Notes: generated by a model from the sequence alone, not told the origin. 64,000 nucleotides of DNA from Kaistella soli (GCF_019038595.1 NZ_JAHOPF010000005.1:186001-250000), one strand, 5' to 3'. Shown: positions 1 through 8,597, numbered from the stretch's first letter. Numbers and translations are program-made.

Positions 1-58
1 GATCTAAGAGGAAAATTTCCTGATCTTCAATTTTGATGCTTTCAATGAATTGGGACAT
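1..58 (-). CDS. pabC: Aminotransferase class IV, probable aminodeoxychorismate lyase (5' end only)
   Basis: Only the first 19 codons lie in the window, beginning MSQFIESIKIEDQEI and running off the left edge. The ATG at 58 lies inside the last codons of pabB, with a 17-base overlap, which implies translational coupling. In Flavobacteriia the gene after this short PabB is usually a class IV (PLP) aminotransferase that releases 4-aminobenzoate from aminodeoxychorismate. The assignment rests on that context and on the N-terminal look. No catalytic residue is visible. Confidence 0.6.
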   Translation of the reverse strand, partial: MSQFIESIKIEDQEIFLLD

Positions 59-1019
59 AAATTTTATTTTTCATTTCTTTGTATTCGTCAGCTAAATTAC
101 TCAAATGAGTGATTCCGCCACCACTTTTGAAGTATAATTTGTTGTTTTCTTTTTCAATAAATCTAATCATCACGCAGGAATCGAGATTTTTGCCGTCGAA
201 CCAGCCGCAAACTCCGGTATAATATCCCCGGGAATAATTTTCCGCTTCCAGTATAATTTCGAGGGTTTTGGGTTTCGGCGCCCCTAATATGGATCCTGCC
301 GGGAGTAATTTTTTCAGAATACTTCCTATTTTGCCCCGGAATTTCGGTTTCAGTTTCCCCGAAATTTCAGAACTCATCGCGTACAGGTTTTTCTGTTTTG
401 TCTTAAGAAAGTCAATCCGCTGAAATTCATTCAGTTTTACCTCATCGGCGATCATACTCAGATCGTTGCGCAGCAAATCCACCACCGTATAATGTTCTGC
501 TTTTTCTTTAATGTTGCTTTTCAGCATTTCCACTGCATTTTCTTCTGAGGCATCAATGGTTCCTTTCATAGGATGGGTAAGAACCTCATTATCAGTTATT
601 TCAATAAAGGTTTCAGGAGAAAAAAACACAAACCTGTCTTTATACAAAACCTTATATTTCGATTCTGAAAGATAGAAAATTTCTTCCAGCGTAAGATTTG
701 TTTTTATCTCGGTTTTGCAGGTATAGTTTGCAAGATAAGAATTCCCCAATCTCAGATTTTTCTGCACGAATTCGAAACCTTCCTGGTATTGTTCTTTCGT
801 CTGGGGAAAAGATTCGAATTCAATTCTCTCAGGAATTGTGTACGGTTTAATCTCCGTTTTAAAGCCTTGAAAATCAACCAATAAACCTGATTTATCAATT
901 TCATTTTCAGTGAAAACATCCACATTCTCCATTAAGAAATCGATCATAAAAAAGAACGGAACTTTCTGCTGAGAAAGTTCATCCATCTTATCAAAATTCG
1001 GGTGAAATTTGGAATTCAT
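42..1019 (-). CDS. pabB: Aminodeoxychorismate synthase component I
   Basis: Chorismate-utilising enzyme that aminates chorismate to 4-amino-4-deoxychorismate in folate synthesis. At 325 residues it is essentially the catalytic domain; E. coli PabB is about 450 and carries an extra N-terminal domain. Visible family motifs are HPMKGT at residues 149-154, the DLLRNDLSMIA stretch, the GSILGAPKPKT loop and GYYTGVCGW. The lysine in the MKGT motif (Lys152) matches PabB, where it sits in PIKGT; anthranilate synthase TrpE has alanine there. It overlaps pabC downstream. A TAnnTTTG box ends five bases before the ATG, so the mRNA may be nearly leaderless. The glutamine amidotransferase partner PabA is not in the window. 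Confidence 0.92.
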   Translation of the reverse strand: MNSKFHPNFDKMDELSQQKVPFFFMIDFLMENVDVFTENEIDKSGLLVDFQGFKTEIKPYTIPERIEFESFPQTKEQYQEGFEFVQKNLRLGNSYLANYTCKTEIKTNLTLEEIFYLSESKYKVLYKDRFVFFSPETFIEITDNEVLTHPMKGTIDASEENAVEMLKSNIKEKAEHYTVVDLLRNDLSMIADEVKLNEFQRIDFLKTKQKNLYAMSSEISGKLKPKFRGKIGSILKKLLPAGSILGAPKPKTLEIILEAENYSRGYYTGVCGWFDGKNLDSCVMIRFIEKENNKLYFKSGGGITHLSNLADEYKEMKNKIYVPIH

Positions 1020-1024
1020 CTCCG

Positions 1025-1032
1025 CAAAAATA
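1025..1032 (-). promoter_or_regulatory. -7 box of pabB promoter
   Basis: Read on the minus strand this is TATTTTTG, matching the Bacteroidota -7 consensus TAnnTTTG. It ends five bases before the pabB ATG. No convincing -33 TTG is seen. A divergent box for the membrane protein gene lies about 53 bases away. Confidence 0.5.
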
Positions 1033-1084
1033 ACGAAAAGAGTGAAGTTAGCTGTAAAAATACGCTGTTTAAATCCTAAAACAT

Positions 1085-1092
1085 TAATTTTG
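1085..1092 (+). promoter_or_regulatory. -7 box of the membrane protein gene at 1097
   Basis: TAATTTTG fits TAnnTTTG and ends four bases before the ATG at 1097. Transcription would start at or very near the start codon, so a leaderless mRNA is expected. No clear -33 TTG is present. Confidence 0.5.
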
Positions 1093-1096
1093 CGCC

Positions 1097-1819
1097 ATGA
1101 ATAATAACGACCTCCAGAAACTTTCCATAGAACAGATTCTCCGCACCGCTTTTTCCTACTGGAACCGGACTTTACTCTATCAGTTTGCGTACAGTTTTTT
1201 ATATATTTCCCTTTTTTTTATCGGCTATTTTGCTCTTTTCAAATATTTCGGTCTTTGGGACGAAATTGTAAAATACAGCGATTTGGTGAGAACAGATATT
1301 CCGGCTTTCAATAAAAAGGTGGAAGAAATCTCCAAATTACCGCAGGCGAGAAATTTTGGCCTCGCATTTTTTTTCCTTCTTGCATTAATCAATCCTTTAA
1401 ATGTTGGTTTATTTAAAATTTTCCGCAAAATGGATTTGAATGAACCCGTTGTTTTTAAAGACCTTCTTGCAGGTTATCAGGGTGCAGATTTTTTTAAATT
1501 TTTCGGCTTCTACCTCTTCTGGATGATTATTTTCACTTATGCAAATGCACTTTTCCTGCTGGGAATTTTCTGGATTTTCATTACGCTGTTTTCAATCCCG
1601 CTGATGTTTTTCATGAATGTGAAAACCTTTGAAGGCATTACTCTTACAATCAAAAGCTTGCGCAATAATTTCCTTACAGTATTGGTTTGCGTAATGATTG
1701 CCGCGGTTTTCAGCGTATCGGGTATTTTGCTTTGCGGTATTGGTTTTCTCCTTACTTTCCCGTTCTGGAACGCGATGATCTACACCCTTTATCAAAACCT
1801 GTTTAAAGAAATCAATTAA
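1097..1819 (+). CDS. Polytopic membrane protein of unknown function (paralogue 1)
   Basis: 240 residues with about five hydrophobic segments: roughly residues 28-50, 88-108, 134-156, 158-176 and 192-225. I do not recognise a characterised function. Members in Chryseobacterium are often labelled 'beta-carotene 15,15'-monooxygenase', which nothing in the sequence supports. Shared motifs tie it to the next gene: a DLxxGY element (DLLAGYQ, near residue 122) and a C-terminal LLCGxGxxxTxPF pattern followed by a Tyr-rich helix. The arrangement recalls DUF975-type or glycerophosphodiesterase-membrane-domain proteins, but that is only a resemblance. It probably forms a unit with its paralogue 70 bases downstream. 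Confidence 0.8.
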   Translation: MNNNDLQKLSIEQILRTAFSYWNRTLLYQFAYSFLYISLFFIGYFALFKYFGLWDEIVKYSDLVRTDIPAFNKKVEEISKLPQARNFGLAFFFLLALINPLNVGLFKIFRKMDLNEPVVFKDLLAGYQGADFFKFFGFYLFWMIIFTYANALFLLGIFWIFITLFSIPLMFFMNVKTFEGITLTIKSLRNNFLTVLVCVMIAAVFSVSGILLCGIGFLLTFPFWNAMIYTLYQNLFKEIN

Positions 1820-1889
1820 AATTTAATTTTAAAAAATGTGTTTTTCAATATTAAATTTTAAATTTGAGAAACATTAAAAAAATTAAACT

Positions 1890-2624
1890 ATGGATTCTTT
1901 TCAGGATTTTGACCAACACAATGCGCCTCAAAAGGCCTCAGGAGATATTATTTCCCACGCTTTCGAGATTTACAAAGGCGTTTTTCTTTATGCGCTTTTG
2001 GCAATGGGCATTTACTTTATCGTTTCTCTTGTCATTCAGCCTATTTCGGGATTTGAATCTAAAAGTTTCGGTGAGGTCATCAGTTCTTCCGACGGAGATT
2101 TTTCAGCGATGAAAATGTGGTCAATACCCGGTATCAAAGTTTATTACGGACTTTCGGGATTAGTGAGTCTGATTATAGCTCCGCTTTATGTCGGACTGAT
2201 TTATATGGCGAATAAATACAATTTCAAACAGCCGCTACAGGTTTCAGATCTATTTATCGGCTACAGACAGAATTTAGGTAACATATTAATTTACAGCCTG
2301 ATATCAAGCATCGCTATGGGCATTTCATTTATGCTTTGTTTTATTCCCGAATTTTTCGTTCTTCCTTTTTTCTTATTGGGTTATCCTGTGTTACTGTTTG
2401 AAAACGCCAGCTTTTCTGAAGCTTTGAGCAAATCTTTCAATATCGCAAAAGAAAATTACGGGGTGTTTTTAGGAGCTTCATTTTTGGGACTTCTCATCAG
2501 TGCTGCAGGAGTTTTACTTTGCGGATTCGGAATTATCGCCACCATGCCGTTTTATTTTGCGGTAATGTATTCAGCTTATTGCGCGTTCTGCGGAACACCA
2601 CGTCAATTAGAATTTAAAAATTAA
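1890..2624 (+). CDS. Polytopic membrane protein of unknown function (paralogue 2)
   Basis: 244 residues, a diverged tandem copy of the preceding gene. It begins with a hydrophilic stretch (DQHNAPQKASGDIISHAF), then hydrophobic segments near residues 30-50, 80-105, 130-165, 185-205 and 210-235. It shares DLxxGY (DLFIGYR) and LLCGFGxxxTMPF with its neighbour. The long loop after the first membrane segment carries polar residues and is probably extracytoplasmic. No enzymatic motif is evident. The ATG at 1890 is chosen; an out-of-frame ORF from 1864 is a shadow. Confidence 0.8.
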   Translation: MDSFQDFDQHNAPQKASGDIISHAFEIYKGVFLYALLAMGIYFIVSLVIQPISGFESKSFGEVISSSDGDFSAMKMWSIPGIKVYYGLSGLVSLIIAPLYVGLIYMANKYNFKQPLQVSDLFIGYRQNLGNILIYSLISSIAMGISFMLCFIPEFFVLPFFLLGYPVLLFENASFSEALSKSFNIAKENYGVFLGASFLGLLISAAGVLLCGFGIIATMPFYFAVMYSAYCAFCGTPRQLEFKN

Positions 2625-2649
2625 TTTAATCAATATTGTTGTACATTTG

Positions 2650-2675
2650 AAAACAACAGACATTTCTGTTGTTTT
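2650..2675 (+). terminator. Hairpin after the paralogous membrane genes
   Basis: Perfect 11-bp inverted repeat AAAACAACAGA / TCTGTTGTTTT with a CATT loop, in the gap between the second membrane gene and the AI-2E permease. The T-tail is short. A TACATTTG box (2642-2649) abuts it, so it could instead lie at the start of the permease transcript. Confidence 0.5.
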
Positions 2676-2686
2676 AAACCCCATTT

Positions 2687-3769
2687 ATGCCCAATAAAAA
2701 GCATCAGATCAGCGAAGTAAAAATAAAGCAGGTTTTTCTCCTGGCCTTAATCCTCGTTCTTGCCGGATTAATCTGTTTTAATCTTTCTTTATTTATCCCT
2801 TCGGTTTTGGGAGCCATTACGCTGTACATTATTACCCGGAAATACAACCTTTATCTTCAGGAAGAAAAAGAATGGAAACCGTGGGCGGCATCCACGCTTC
2901 TGATTGTGGCTACGCTCATCATTTTAATATTACCGGTATATTTCATTATCGATCTGCTTATCGACAAATTAGGAAATGCTTCCGCCTATATGGAAAAGTT
3001 CAACATATTCGCGGACAAAATTCATGATTATGTTTATTCTAAAACACACTTTGATATTCTGAGCAAAGAAAATCTGGCGAAACTTAAGGAAAATGTTGGT
3101 AAGTACTCCACTGCAGCGCTCAGCAGCACTTTCAATACACTTACCATTGTCGCGTCAATGTATTTTATCCTGTATTTCATGCTTGAAAAACCGCGGATTT
3201 TTGAGAGACTTATGAAAGAGTCTGCGCCTCTGAAAAAAGCCAACGTCAACCTGATTGGAGAAAAAATCCGGAAAATGGTTATCGCAAATGCAATCGGAAT
3301 TCCGGTTGTTGCGATGGGACAGGGAATTGTTGCGTTGACAGGATATTTTATTTTTGATGCTCCAAGTGCTGTTCTTTTATTTGCGTTAACCGCGGTTGCA
3401 TCAATGATTCCTATCGTAGGAGCTGCAATTGTATATATTCCGGTGTGTATCTTTATGATCGCTGAAGGAAATGTAGGTCCTGGACTAGGTTTGGCAGCTT
3501 ACTGCCTGATTGTGGTGGGTTTAACCGATAATTTACTTCGCTTTACGCTGTTAAAAAGGCTTGAAAATATTCATCCGCTCAATACCGTTTTCGGGATTAT
3601 TGTAGGAATGAATCTTTTTGGCTTTATGGGACTGATCTTCGGGCCGATTCTTATTTCGATTACCGTTTTGCTGATTCAGGTTTACCGCGACGAGTTTTCT
3701 GATGATGACAGAGAACTGATAATGCCCGAACCTAAAGAAATTGAAAAGAAAATAGATTTAAGTATTTAA
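2687..3769 (+). CDS. AI-2E family transporter (YdiK/PerM-like permease)
   Basis: 360-residue polytopic membrane protein of the AI-2E exporter superfamily. It has two closely spaced N-terminal membrane segments (about 15-47), a third near 68-90, a soluble stretch at about 95-150, and then a run of C-terminal helices. Family hallmarks include the glycine-rich ASMIPIVGAAIVYIP stretch and the GPILIS motif near the end. Family members have been linked to autoinducer-2 export or to Na+/H+ antiport, and the substrate cannot be read from sequence. The DUF3820 gene starts one base after the stop, so the two are cotranscribed. Confidence 0.88.
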   Translation: MPNKKHQISEVKIKQVFLLALILVLAGLICFNLSLFIPSVLGAITLYIITRKYNLYLQEEKEWKPWAASTLLIVATLIILILPVYFIIDLLIDKLGNASAYMEKFNIFADKIHDYVYSKTHFDILSKENLAKLKENVGKYSTAALSSTFNTLTIVASMYFILYFMLEKPRIFERLMKESAPLKKANVNLIGEKIRKMVIANAIGIPVVAMGQGIVALTGYFIFDAPSAVLLFALTAVASMIPIVGAAIVYIPVCIFMIAEGNVGPGLGLAAYCLIVVGLTDNLLRFTLLKRLENIHPLNTVFGIIVGMNLFGFMGLIFGPILISITVLLIQVYRDEFSDDDRELIMPEPKEIEKKIDLSI

Positions 3770-3770
3770 G

Positions 3771-4031
3771 ATGGAAGGTTTACACCCGGAAATACTGCAG
3801 GAAATCTGCACCGAAAAAATGCCGTTTGGCAAATACAAAGACTCCATCCTTGCAGATCTGCCCATCAATTATCTGGAATGGTTTCACCGTCAGGGAATGC
3901 CGAAAGGAAAACTCGGTATGCAGCTTTCAACGATCTACGAAATAAAACTGAACGGTCTTATGGATTTGCTGGCGCCAATCCGTGGAAAAGTAAGTTACGA
4001 AAAACCGAAAAAGAAGGTGTATAAGTTTTAA
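3771..4031 (+). CDS. DUF3820 family protein
   Basis: 86-residue basic cytoplasmic protein. The core MPFGKYKDSILADLP followed by YLEWFHRQGMPKGKLG is the signature of DUF3820, a small domain often described as a putative quorum-sensing-regulated or nucleic-acid-associated protein without experimental proof. The C-terminus is lysine-rich (KPKKKVYKF). It starts one base after the AI-2E permease stop codon, so translation is probably coupled. The function is unknown. Confidence 0.85.
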   Translation: MEGLHPEILQEICTEKMPFGKYKDSILADLPINYLEWFHRQGMPKGKLGMQLSTIYEIKLNGLMDLLAPIRGKVSYEKPKKKVYKF

Positions 4032-4158
4032 GATGAAAAAATATTTATTTGAACACTTGATTATTATTTAAATATAGCGTTCGGGGAAAGCCTTTTTTAA
4101 ACATCACTAACTCCCTACACTCATTCGGTTCCCACGAACCTCCTATACCCTTTCCAAC

Positions 4159-6147
4159 TTAAGCCTTCAGCGCCGCAATTTCATCCCTTAATTTCGCAGC
4201 TTTGATGAAATCTAAATTCCTTGCTGCAGCTTCCATTGCTTTCTGTTTTTCTGCAATCAGTTCGGTGGCGTCTTTGCCGTAACTCGCTTTTTCTTCCGCT
4301 ACCTGTTTTAAAATTTCCTTTTGGGTATATTTAGGATCCGGGAAATCCTTAGACCTTCCTACCAGGATTTCTGATATTTTTTTATTCAACGCCGTTGGAA
4401 CCAGTCCATGTTCTTCGTTGTAAGCCATCTGCTTTTCCCGGCGGTAATTGGTTTCATCAATGGCTTTCTGCATAGATCCGGTGATTTTATCCGCATAGAG
4501 AATTGCTTTCCCGTTTACATTTCTTGCCGCTCTACCAATAGTTTGAACGAGCGAACGCCTAGACCTTAGCATTCCTTCTTTATCGGCATCCAAAATCGCC
4601 ACCAGAGAAACCTCAGGTAAATCGAGACCTTCTCTCAATAGATTTACACCAACCAACACATCGAAAACACCAAGACGCAAATCCTGCATGATCTGAATTC
4701 TTTCCAAAGTTTCCACATCAGAGTGGATATAGCGGGTTCGTATTGAAAATTTGGTAAAATATTTGGTAAGTTCTTCCGCCATTTTTTTTGTTAAAGTCGT
4801 TACCAAAACCCTTTCATCAGCTTCTGCCCTTTTCTGGATTTCTTCAATCAAATCATCGATCTGATTCATGGAAGGACGGATTTCAATCACAGGATCTAAC
4901 AATCCTGTCGGACGTATGATCTGTTCAACATATTCGCCGCCGGTTTTTTCCAGTTCATAATCTGCCGGCGTTGCAGAAACATAAATTACCTGATTCTGCA
5001 TTGCTTCAAATTCCTCAAACTTCAAAGGTCGGTTATCCATCGCGGCAGGAAGCCTGAAACCATGTTCCACCAAAACTTCCTTCCGGCTTCTGTCACCTCC
5101 GTACATTGCATGAACCTGAGGAACGGTTACGTGACTTTCATCAATTACCATCAAAAAATCTTTCGGAAAATAATCTAAAAGACAAAACGGTCGGGAGCCG
5201 GGCAATCTTCCGTCGAAATAACGGGAATAATTCTCAATACCGCTGCAGTAACCCAGCTCCTTCATCATTTCTAAATCAAGTTCAGTTCTTTCCTGCAGCC
5301 GTTTGGCTTCAAAAGGTTTTTCAATTTCGTTAAAAAAATCAACCTGTTTTACCATATCGTCCTGAATCTCCCGAATGGCGTTGACCTGCGTTTCTTTAGA
5401 AGTTACAAAAAGATTGGCCGGATAGATGTTCATCTCTTCAAATTCTGCCATCACATTTCCGTTAAGCGGATTGAAGCTTTGAATTTTGTCGATTTCATCT
5501 CCGAAAAACTGAATTCGCACCGCATTGTCAGCGTACGCAGGATACACATCAATCACGTCTCCTTTTACGCGAAACGTTCCTCTTGTAAATTCATTCAGCG
5601 TTCTGGAATACAGCGCATTAACCAATTTATGAAGAAAAGCCGTTCGGGTTATTTTGGCATTTTTCTGAACTTCAATTAATGATTTGTTGAATTCTGTGGG
5701 GTTTCCGATACCGTAAATACATGAAACTGAAGCGACAATCAATACATCCCTTCTGCCTGAAAGCAAGCTTGCTGACGCTGAAAGCCTCAGTTTTTCCACT
5801 TCTTCATTGATGGAAAGATCTTTCTCGATATAGGTGTTTGTAGAAGCGATAAAAGCTTCCGGCTGATAATAATCGTAATAACTCACAAAATATTCTACCG
5901 CGTTGTCAGGGAAAAACTCTTTGAATTCCATGAAAAGTTGGGCGGCCAAAGTTTTATTGTGAGCCAAAACAATAGTCGGCTTCTGGACACTCTGCACCAC
6001 ATTTGCTACCGTAAAAGTTTTCCCGGAGCCGGTGACTCCAAGAAGGGTCTGGTATTTTTCACCAATTTCAATACCCTTGATTAATTTCTCAATGGCTTGT
6101 GGCTGGTCGCCTGTCGGTTTATATTCTGACTGAAGTTTAAACTGCAT
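4159..6147 (-). CDS. uvrB: Excinuclease ABC subunit UvrB
   Basis: Damage-recognition helicase of nucleotide excision repair, which takes DNA from UvrA and recruits UvrC. 662 residues, normal length. Visible are the Walker A motif GVTGSGKT (residues 37-44), the DNA-clamping beta-hairpin motif (YYDYYQPEAF, near 91-100), DESH as Walker B, the helicase motif VSATPADYE, LLREGLDLPEVSLVAILDADKEG and QTIGRAARN. A C-terminal UVR domain (KQKAMEAAARNLDFIKAAKLRDEI) binds UvrC. It is monocistronic. A TATTTTTG box lies about 80 bases upstream. In other bacteria uvrB is often SOS-regulated, but I see no LexA box. Confidence 0.97.
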   Translation of the reverse strand: MQFKLQSEYKPTGDQPQAIEKLIKGIEIGEKYQTLLGVTGSGKTFTVANVVQSVQKPTIVLAHNKTLAAQLFMEFKEFFPDNAVEYFVSYYDYYQPEAFIASTNTYIEKDLSINEEVEKLRLSASASLLSGRRDVLIVASVSCIYGIGNPTEFNKSLIEVQKNAKITRTAFLHKLVNALYSRTLNEFTRGTFRVKGDVIDVYPAYADNAVRIQFFGDEIDKIQSFNPLNGNVMAEFEEMNIYPANLFVTSKETQVNAIREIQDDMVKQVDFFNEIEKPFEAKRLQERTELDLEMMKELGYCSGIENYSRYFDGRLPGSRPFCLLDYFPKDFLMVIDESHVTVPQVHAMYGGDRSRKEVLVEHGFRLPAAMDNRPLKFEEFEAMQNQVIYVSATPADYELEKTGGEYVEQIIRPTGLLDPVIEIRPSMNQIDDLIEEIQKRAEADERVLVTTLTKKMAEELTKYFTKFSIRTRYIHSDVETLERIQIMQDLRLGVFDVLVGVNLLREGLDLPEVSLVAILDADKEGMLRSRRSLVQTIGRAARNVNGKAILYADKITGSMQKAIDETNYRREKQMAYNEEHGLVPTALNKKISEILVGRSKDFPDPKYTQKEILKQVAEEKASYGKDATELIAEKQKAMEAAARNLDFIKAAKLRDEIAALKA

Positions 6148-6226
6148 CTTTTTTAATTCCCAAACGCACTATTTATTTGTTAAGCTTAAATATTCGAAAG
6201 AATAAAAGGTATGTGATTGGGTTTTA

Positions 6227-6234
6227 CAAAAATA
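6227..6234 (-). promoter_or_regulatory. Possible -7 box for uvrB
   Basis: TATTTTTG on the minus strand, with a TTG at 6259-6261 as a possible -33 element. The spacing of 24 bases is longer than the usual 19-21, so this is tentative. Confidence 0.35.
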
Positions 6235-6252
6235 CAAAAAAGAAAAATTGAA

Positions 6253-6390
6253 TTATTTCAATTTCTGAATGCCATTTAAAAGAAATTCCTGGTTAGAAGG
6301 CGCGCTTTTCTCTGCAGACTTTACTGCCACAGTAATTTTTCTGCCGTCAATTATTGTGTCCCGATACACAAATTTTCTTTCCTTTTTCTG
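6253..6390 (-). pseudogene. Possible C-terminal gene remnant
   Basis: An open stretch of 45 codons without a start codon, following directly on an in-frame stop. Its translation is protein-like: charged, with KFVYRDTIIDGRKITVAVK then SAPSNQEFLLNGIQKLK before a stop. It lies just downstream of, and in a different frame from, the small lipoprotein ORF at 6395-6670. Joining the two would need more than one frameshift. It could be the decayed tail of a larger protein or chance coding potential. No family is recognised. Confidence 0.3.
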
Positions 6391-6394
6391 TTAT

Positions 6395-6670
6395 TTAAAA
6401 GAAGATAGTAATGGTTTCTATCGTTGAAGATGTCCCGAAAAAGATAATATTCTTAAATTCCAAATTTCCTTTTAACTTCAAATTTCTGAACTCTCTTTTG
6501 CTGTTTGCAATTTTGAAAGCACCAAACGAGGTAAATTTAATGTTTAAAGAATCATTGTTAATACATATATACCCATCACAACTTTGAATACTGTTAAATT
6601 TTGAGTATGTACTGAATGAAGTACATGAACAAGATAGAGCCAAAAGAATTATAACTGAGATGCCTTTCAT
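6395..6670 (-). CDS. Small putative lipoprotein
   Basis: 91 residues. The N-terminus is a lipoprotein signal: MKGISVIILLALSCSC, with a lipobox at Cys14 or Cys16. The rest is a short beta-rich, lysine-poor domain (SIQSCDGYICINNDSLNIKFTSFGAF) with no recognised family. It may be truncated: a protein-like open stretch in another frame follows directly downstream (6253-6390). It is likely surface- or periplasm-anchored if expressed. The function is unknown. Confidence 0.5.
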   Translation of the reverse strand: MKGISVIILLALSCSCTSFSTYSKFNSIQSCDGYICINNDSLNIKFTSFGAFKIANSKREFRNLKLKGNLEFKNIIFFGTSSTIETITIFF

Positions 6671-6808
6671 GTCGGATAAATTATTTTATGGTTAAGTTCA
6701 ACAGAATTATTATTTTCAAGAATCTGTGCTGTTCAACCTCAAATATACAGAATTTCTGTCGGCTTAATTTTTGTTTCTTACCTTTACTAAACCGCCAAAA
6801 TTCTCATT

Positions 6809-8044
6809 ATGAAATCATTGTCAATCAAAACTCTGCCTCTTTTAGGACTGGTGCTTGTGCTTTCCTGCACCGGAAATTCCAAAACCGCAAATCAGCAGAA
6901 TGAAGTGGTCCTGGAAAACGGAAAACTGCCAAACCCCGAAACAGCCAATAAAAACGCTCCCGAATATCAACCCACTTTTGCCGGACAAACCCGGATTGAG
7001 GGTTTAAAAACAAAAACGCCTTATCAGGTTGAAGTTATTAATTCAGATTTAAAAAACCCATGGGGAATTATCAGTCTACCGGACGGAAGATTTTTAATCA
7101 CTTCAAAACCAGGCTATTTAAACATCGTTTCACAGGACGGAAAAACGGTTTCTAAAGTGGAAGGTTTGCCCAAAGTTGACAATAAAGGGCAGGGCGGTTT
7201 GCTGGATGTCGCGTTAGATCCGGATTTCAAAAATAACAGAATGATTTTCTGGACTTTTTCTGAACCGGTTTCCGGGGGAAATCATACCGCGGTTGCCAAA
7301 GGGAAACTTTCAGCTGACGACAAAAATATAGAAAACCCTGTCGTTATTTTCCGCGCAACACCCACTTATGATGGCGATAAACATTACGGAAGCCGTCTCG
7401 TTTTTGATAAAGACGGAAACCTTTTCGTAAGCACCGGTGAACGTTCAGATCTGGAAACCAGACCTTATGCTCAGAAACAGGACTCCTATTTAGGAAAAGT
7501 TTTAAAAATCACGAAGGACGGGAAACCTGCGCCGGGAAATCCGGAAATAGCGGGCTGGAAACCCGAGATCTATTCTACAGGACACCGAAATCCGCAGGGA
7601 TTGGCAATGGATGAAAAAGGACAGCTTTGGGAAGCGGAAATGGGTCCGAAAGGCGGTGATGAAATCAATTTAATTCAGGCCGGGAAAAATTACGGCTGGG
7701 GAAATGTTACTTACGGACTTGAATACAGCGGAAAAAAAATAAATAACGGAACCACGCAAAAAGAAGGAACGGAACAACCCGTTTATTATTGGGATCCGTC
7801 GGTTTCTATGAGCGGAATCACTTTTTACACTGGAAATATTGAAGAATGGAAAAACAACCTGATGATCGGCTGTTTAAGCGGGGAGAAAATTATCCGTCTG
7901 GTAATAAAAGACAACAAAGTGGTGGGTGAAGAATGGCTGCTGGAAGATAGGAATGACAGAATCCGCGACGTACTTAACGGACAGGACGGAAATCTCTATG
8001 CCGTCTCAGACAGCGGTAAACTCTATAAAATTTCGAAAAAATAA
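6809..8044 (+). CDS. PQQ-dependent sugar dehydrogenase family lipoprotein
   Basis: 411 residues, a soluble-type quinoprotein glucose/sorbosone dehydrogenase (six-bladed beta-propeller). A lipoprotein signal with Cys20 (LVLSC) predicts anchoring in the cell envelope. The propeller begins near residue 75 with NPWGIISLPDGRFLITSKPG. Other hallmarks are GGLLDVALDPDF, HYGSRLVFDKDGNLFVSTGER, STGHRNPQGLAMD, LWEAEMGPKGGDEINLI, NYGWG and WDPSVSMSGITFYTG; family members bind PQQ and calcium with His and Arg residues of this region. PQQ synthesis genes are not in the window, so the cofactor may be scavenged, or the protein may use its propeller differently. Confidence 0.88.
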   Translation: MKSLSIKTLPLLGLVLVLSCTGNSKTANQQNEVVLENGKLPNPETANKNAPEYQPTFAGQTRIEGLKTKTPYQVEVINSDLKNPWGIISLPDGRFLITSKPGYLNIVSQDGKTVSKVEGLPKVDNKGQGGLLDVALDPDFKNNRMIFWTFSEPVSGGNHTAVAKGKLSADDKNIENPVVIFRATPTYDGDKHYGSRLVFDKDGNLFVSTGERSDLETRPYAQKQDSYLGKVLKITKDGKPAPGNPEIAGWKPEIYSTGHRNPQGLAMDEKGQLWEAEMGPKGGDEINLIQAGKNYGWGNVTYGLEYSGKKINNGTTQKEGTEQPVYYWDPSVSMSGITFYTGNIEEWKNNLMIGCLSGEKIIRLVIKDNKVVGEEWLLEDRNDRIRDVLNGQDGNLYAVSDSGKLYKISKK

Positions 8045-8053
8045 ATGAGGAAA

Positions 8054-8566
8054 TTATTCCTCCAGGTAAACTAGCTCATTTCCGAAATCTTCATCAAGAT
8101 TGGTAAGAATTTTAGCTGTTTTAGTTTTTTCAAAAAGTTTGTCCACGAAGAAAGCAGTTTCAAAAAACTGGCGGTGAATTCCCGGAAGCATTTCCCTGTA
8201 AAGATTCATTCCCACCTGATTGTTATGGAGATCCATCTTTTTCTCCAAGGGTTCGTTTGGGAAAAGTTCTTCGTGCAGATCAGTCATTTTTTCACAGAAA
8301 TCAAGTGCTTTTTCCGGTGACGATATCTTGCTGCAGTACATGCTAATGAGCGCCGTCCATAAAGCGTGCCTGAAGGCATTTCCTATTCCACTCGCAGCAC
8401 TGGTTTTCGGGAAGTTTTTTTGTGCAAGCGCAAAACTTTTCACCGTTGCATAAAATCCCATTACTGCAAATAAAGGATGTGGAGCTGCAAGTTTCAAAAG
8501 CTTTACCAACTTTGGGAAACTCAAAGACTTTAAGGTATTGAATACTATTTTTATGGTTTTTGTCAT
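8054..8566 (-). CDS. DUF6973 domain protein
   Basis: 170 residues. The signature of this uncharacterised family is visible: GNAFRHALWTALISMYCSK near residues 82-100, EKMTDLHEELFPN near 112-124 and MDLHNNQVGMNLYRE near 131-145. The conserved His, Glu and Asn residues suggest a metal- or substrate-binding helical fold. No signal peptide is obvious, although the N-terminus is basic and hydrophobic (residues 1-45). It is separated from accD by a terminator hairpin. The activity is unknown. Confidence 0.75.
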   Translation of the reverse strand: MTKTIKIVFNTLKSLSFPKLVKLLKLAAPHPLFAVMGFYATVKSFALAQKNFPKTSAASGIGNAFRHALWTALISMYCSKISSPEKALDFCEKMTDLHEELFPNEPLEKKMDLHNNQVGMNLYREMLPGIHRQFFETAFFVDKLFEKTKTAKILTNLDEDFGNELVYLEE

Positions 8567-8571
8567 AACAG

Positions 8572-8597
8572 AAATCTCTCCTTCAGAGGAGAGATTT
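8572..8597 (-). terminator. Terminator hairpin downstream of accD
   Basis: Perfect 11-bp stem AAATCTCTCCT / AGGAGAGATTT with a 4-base loop, between accD and the DUF6973 gene. The T-rich side is stronger on the plus strand, but its position fits termination of accD transcription. Confidence 0.6.
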
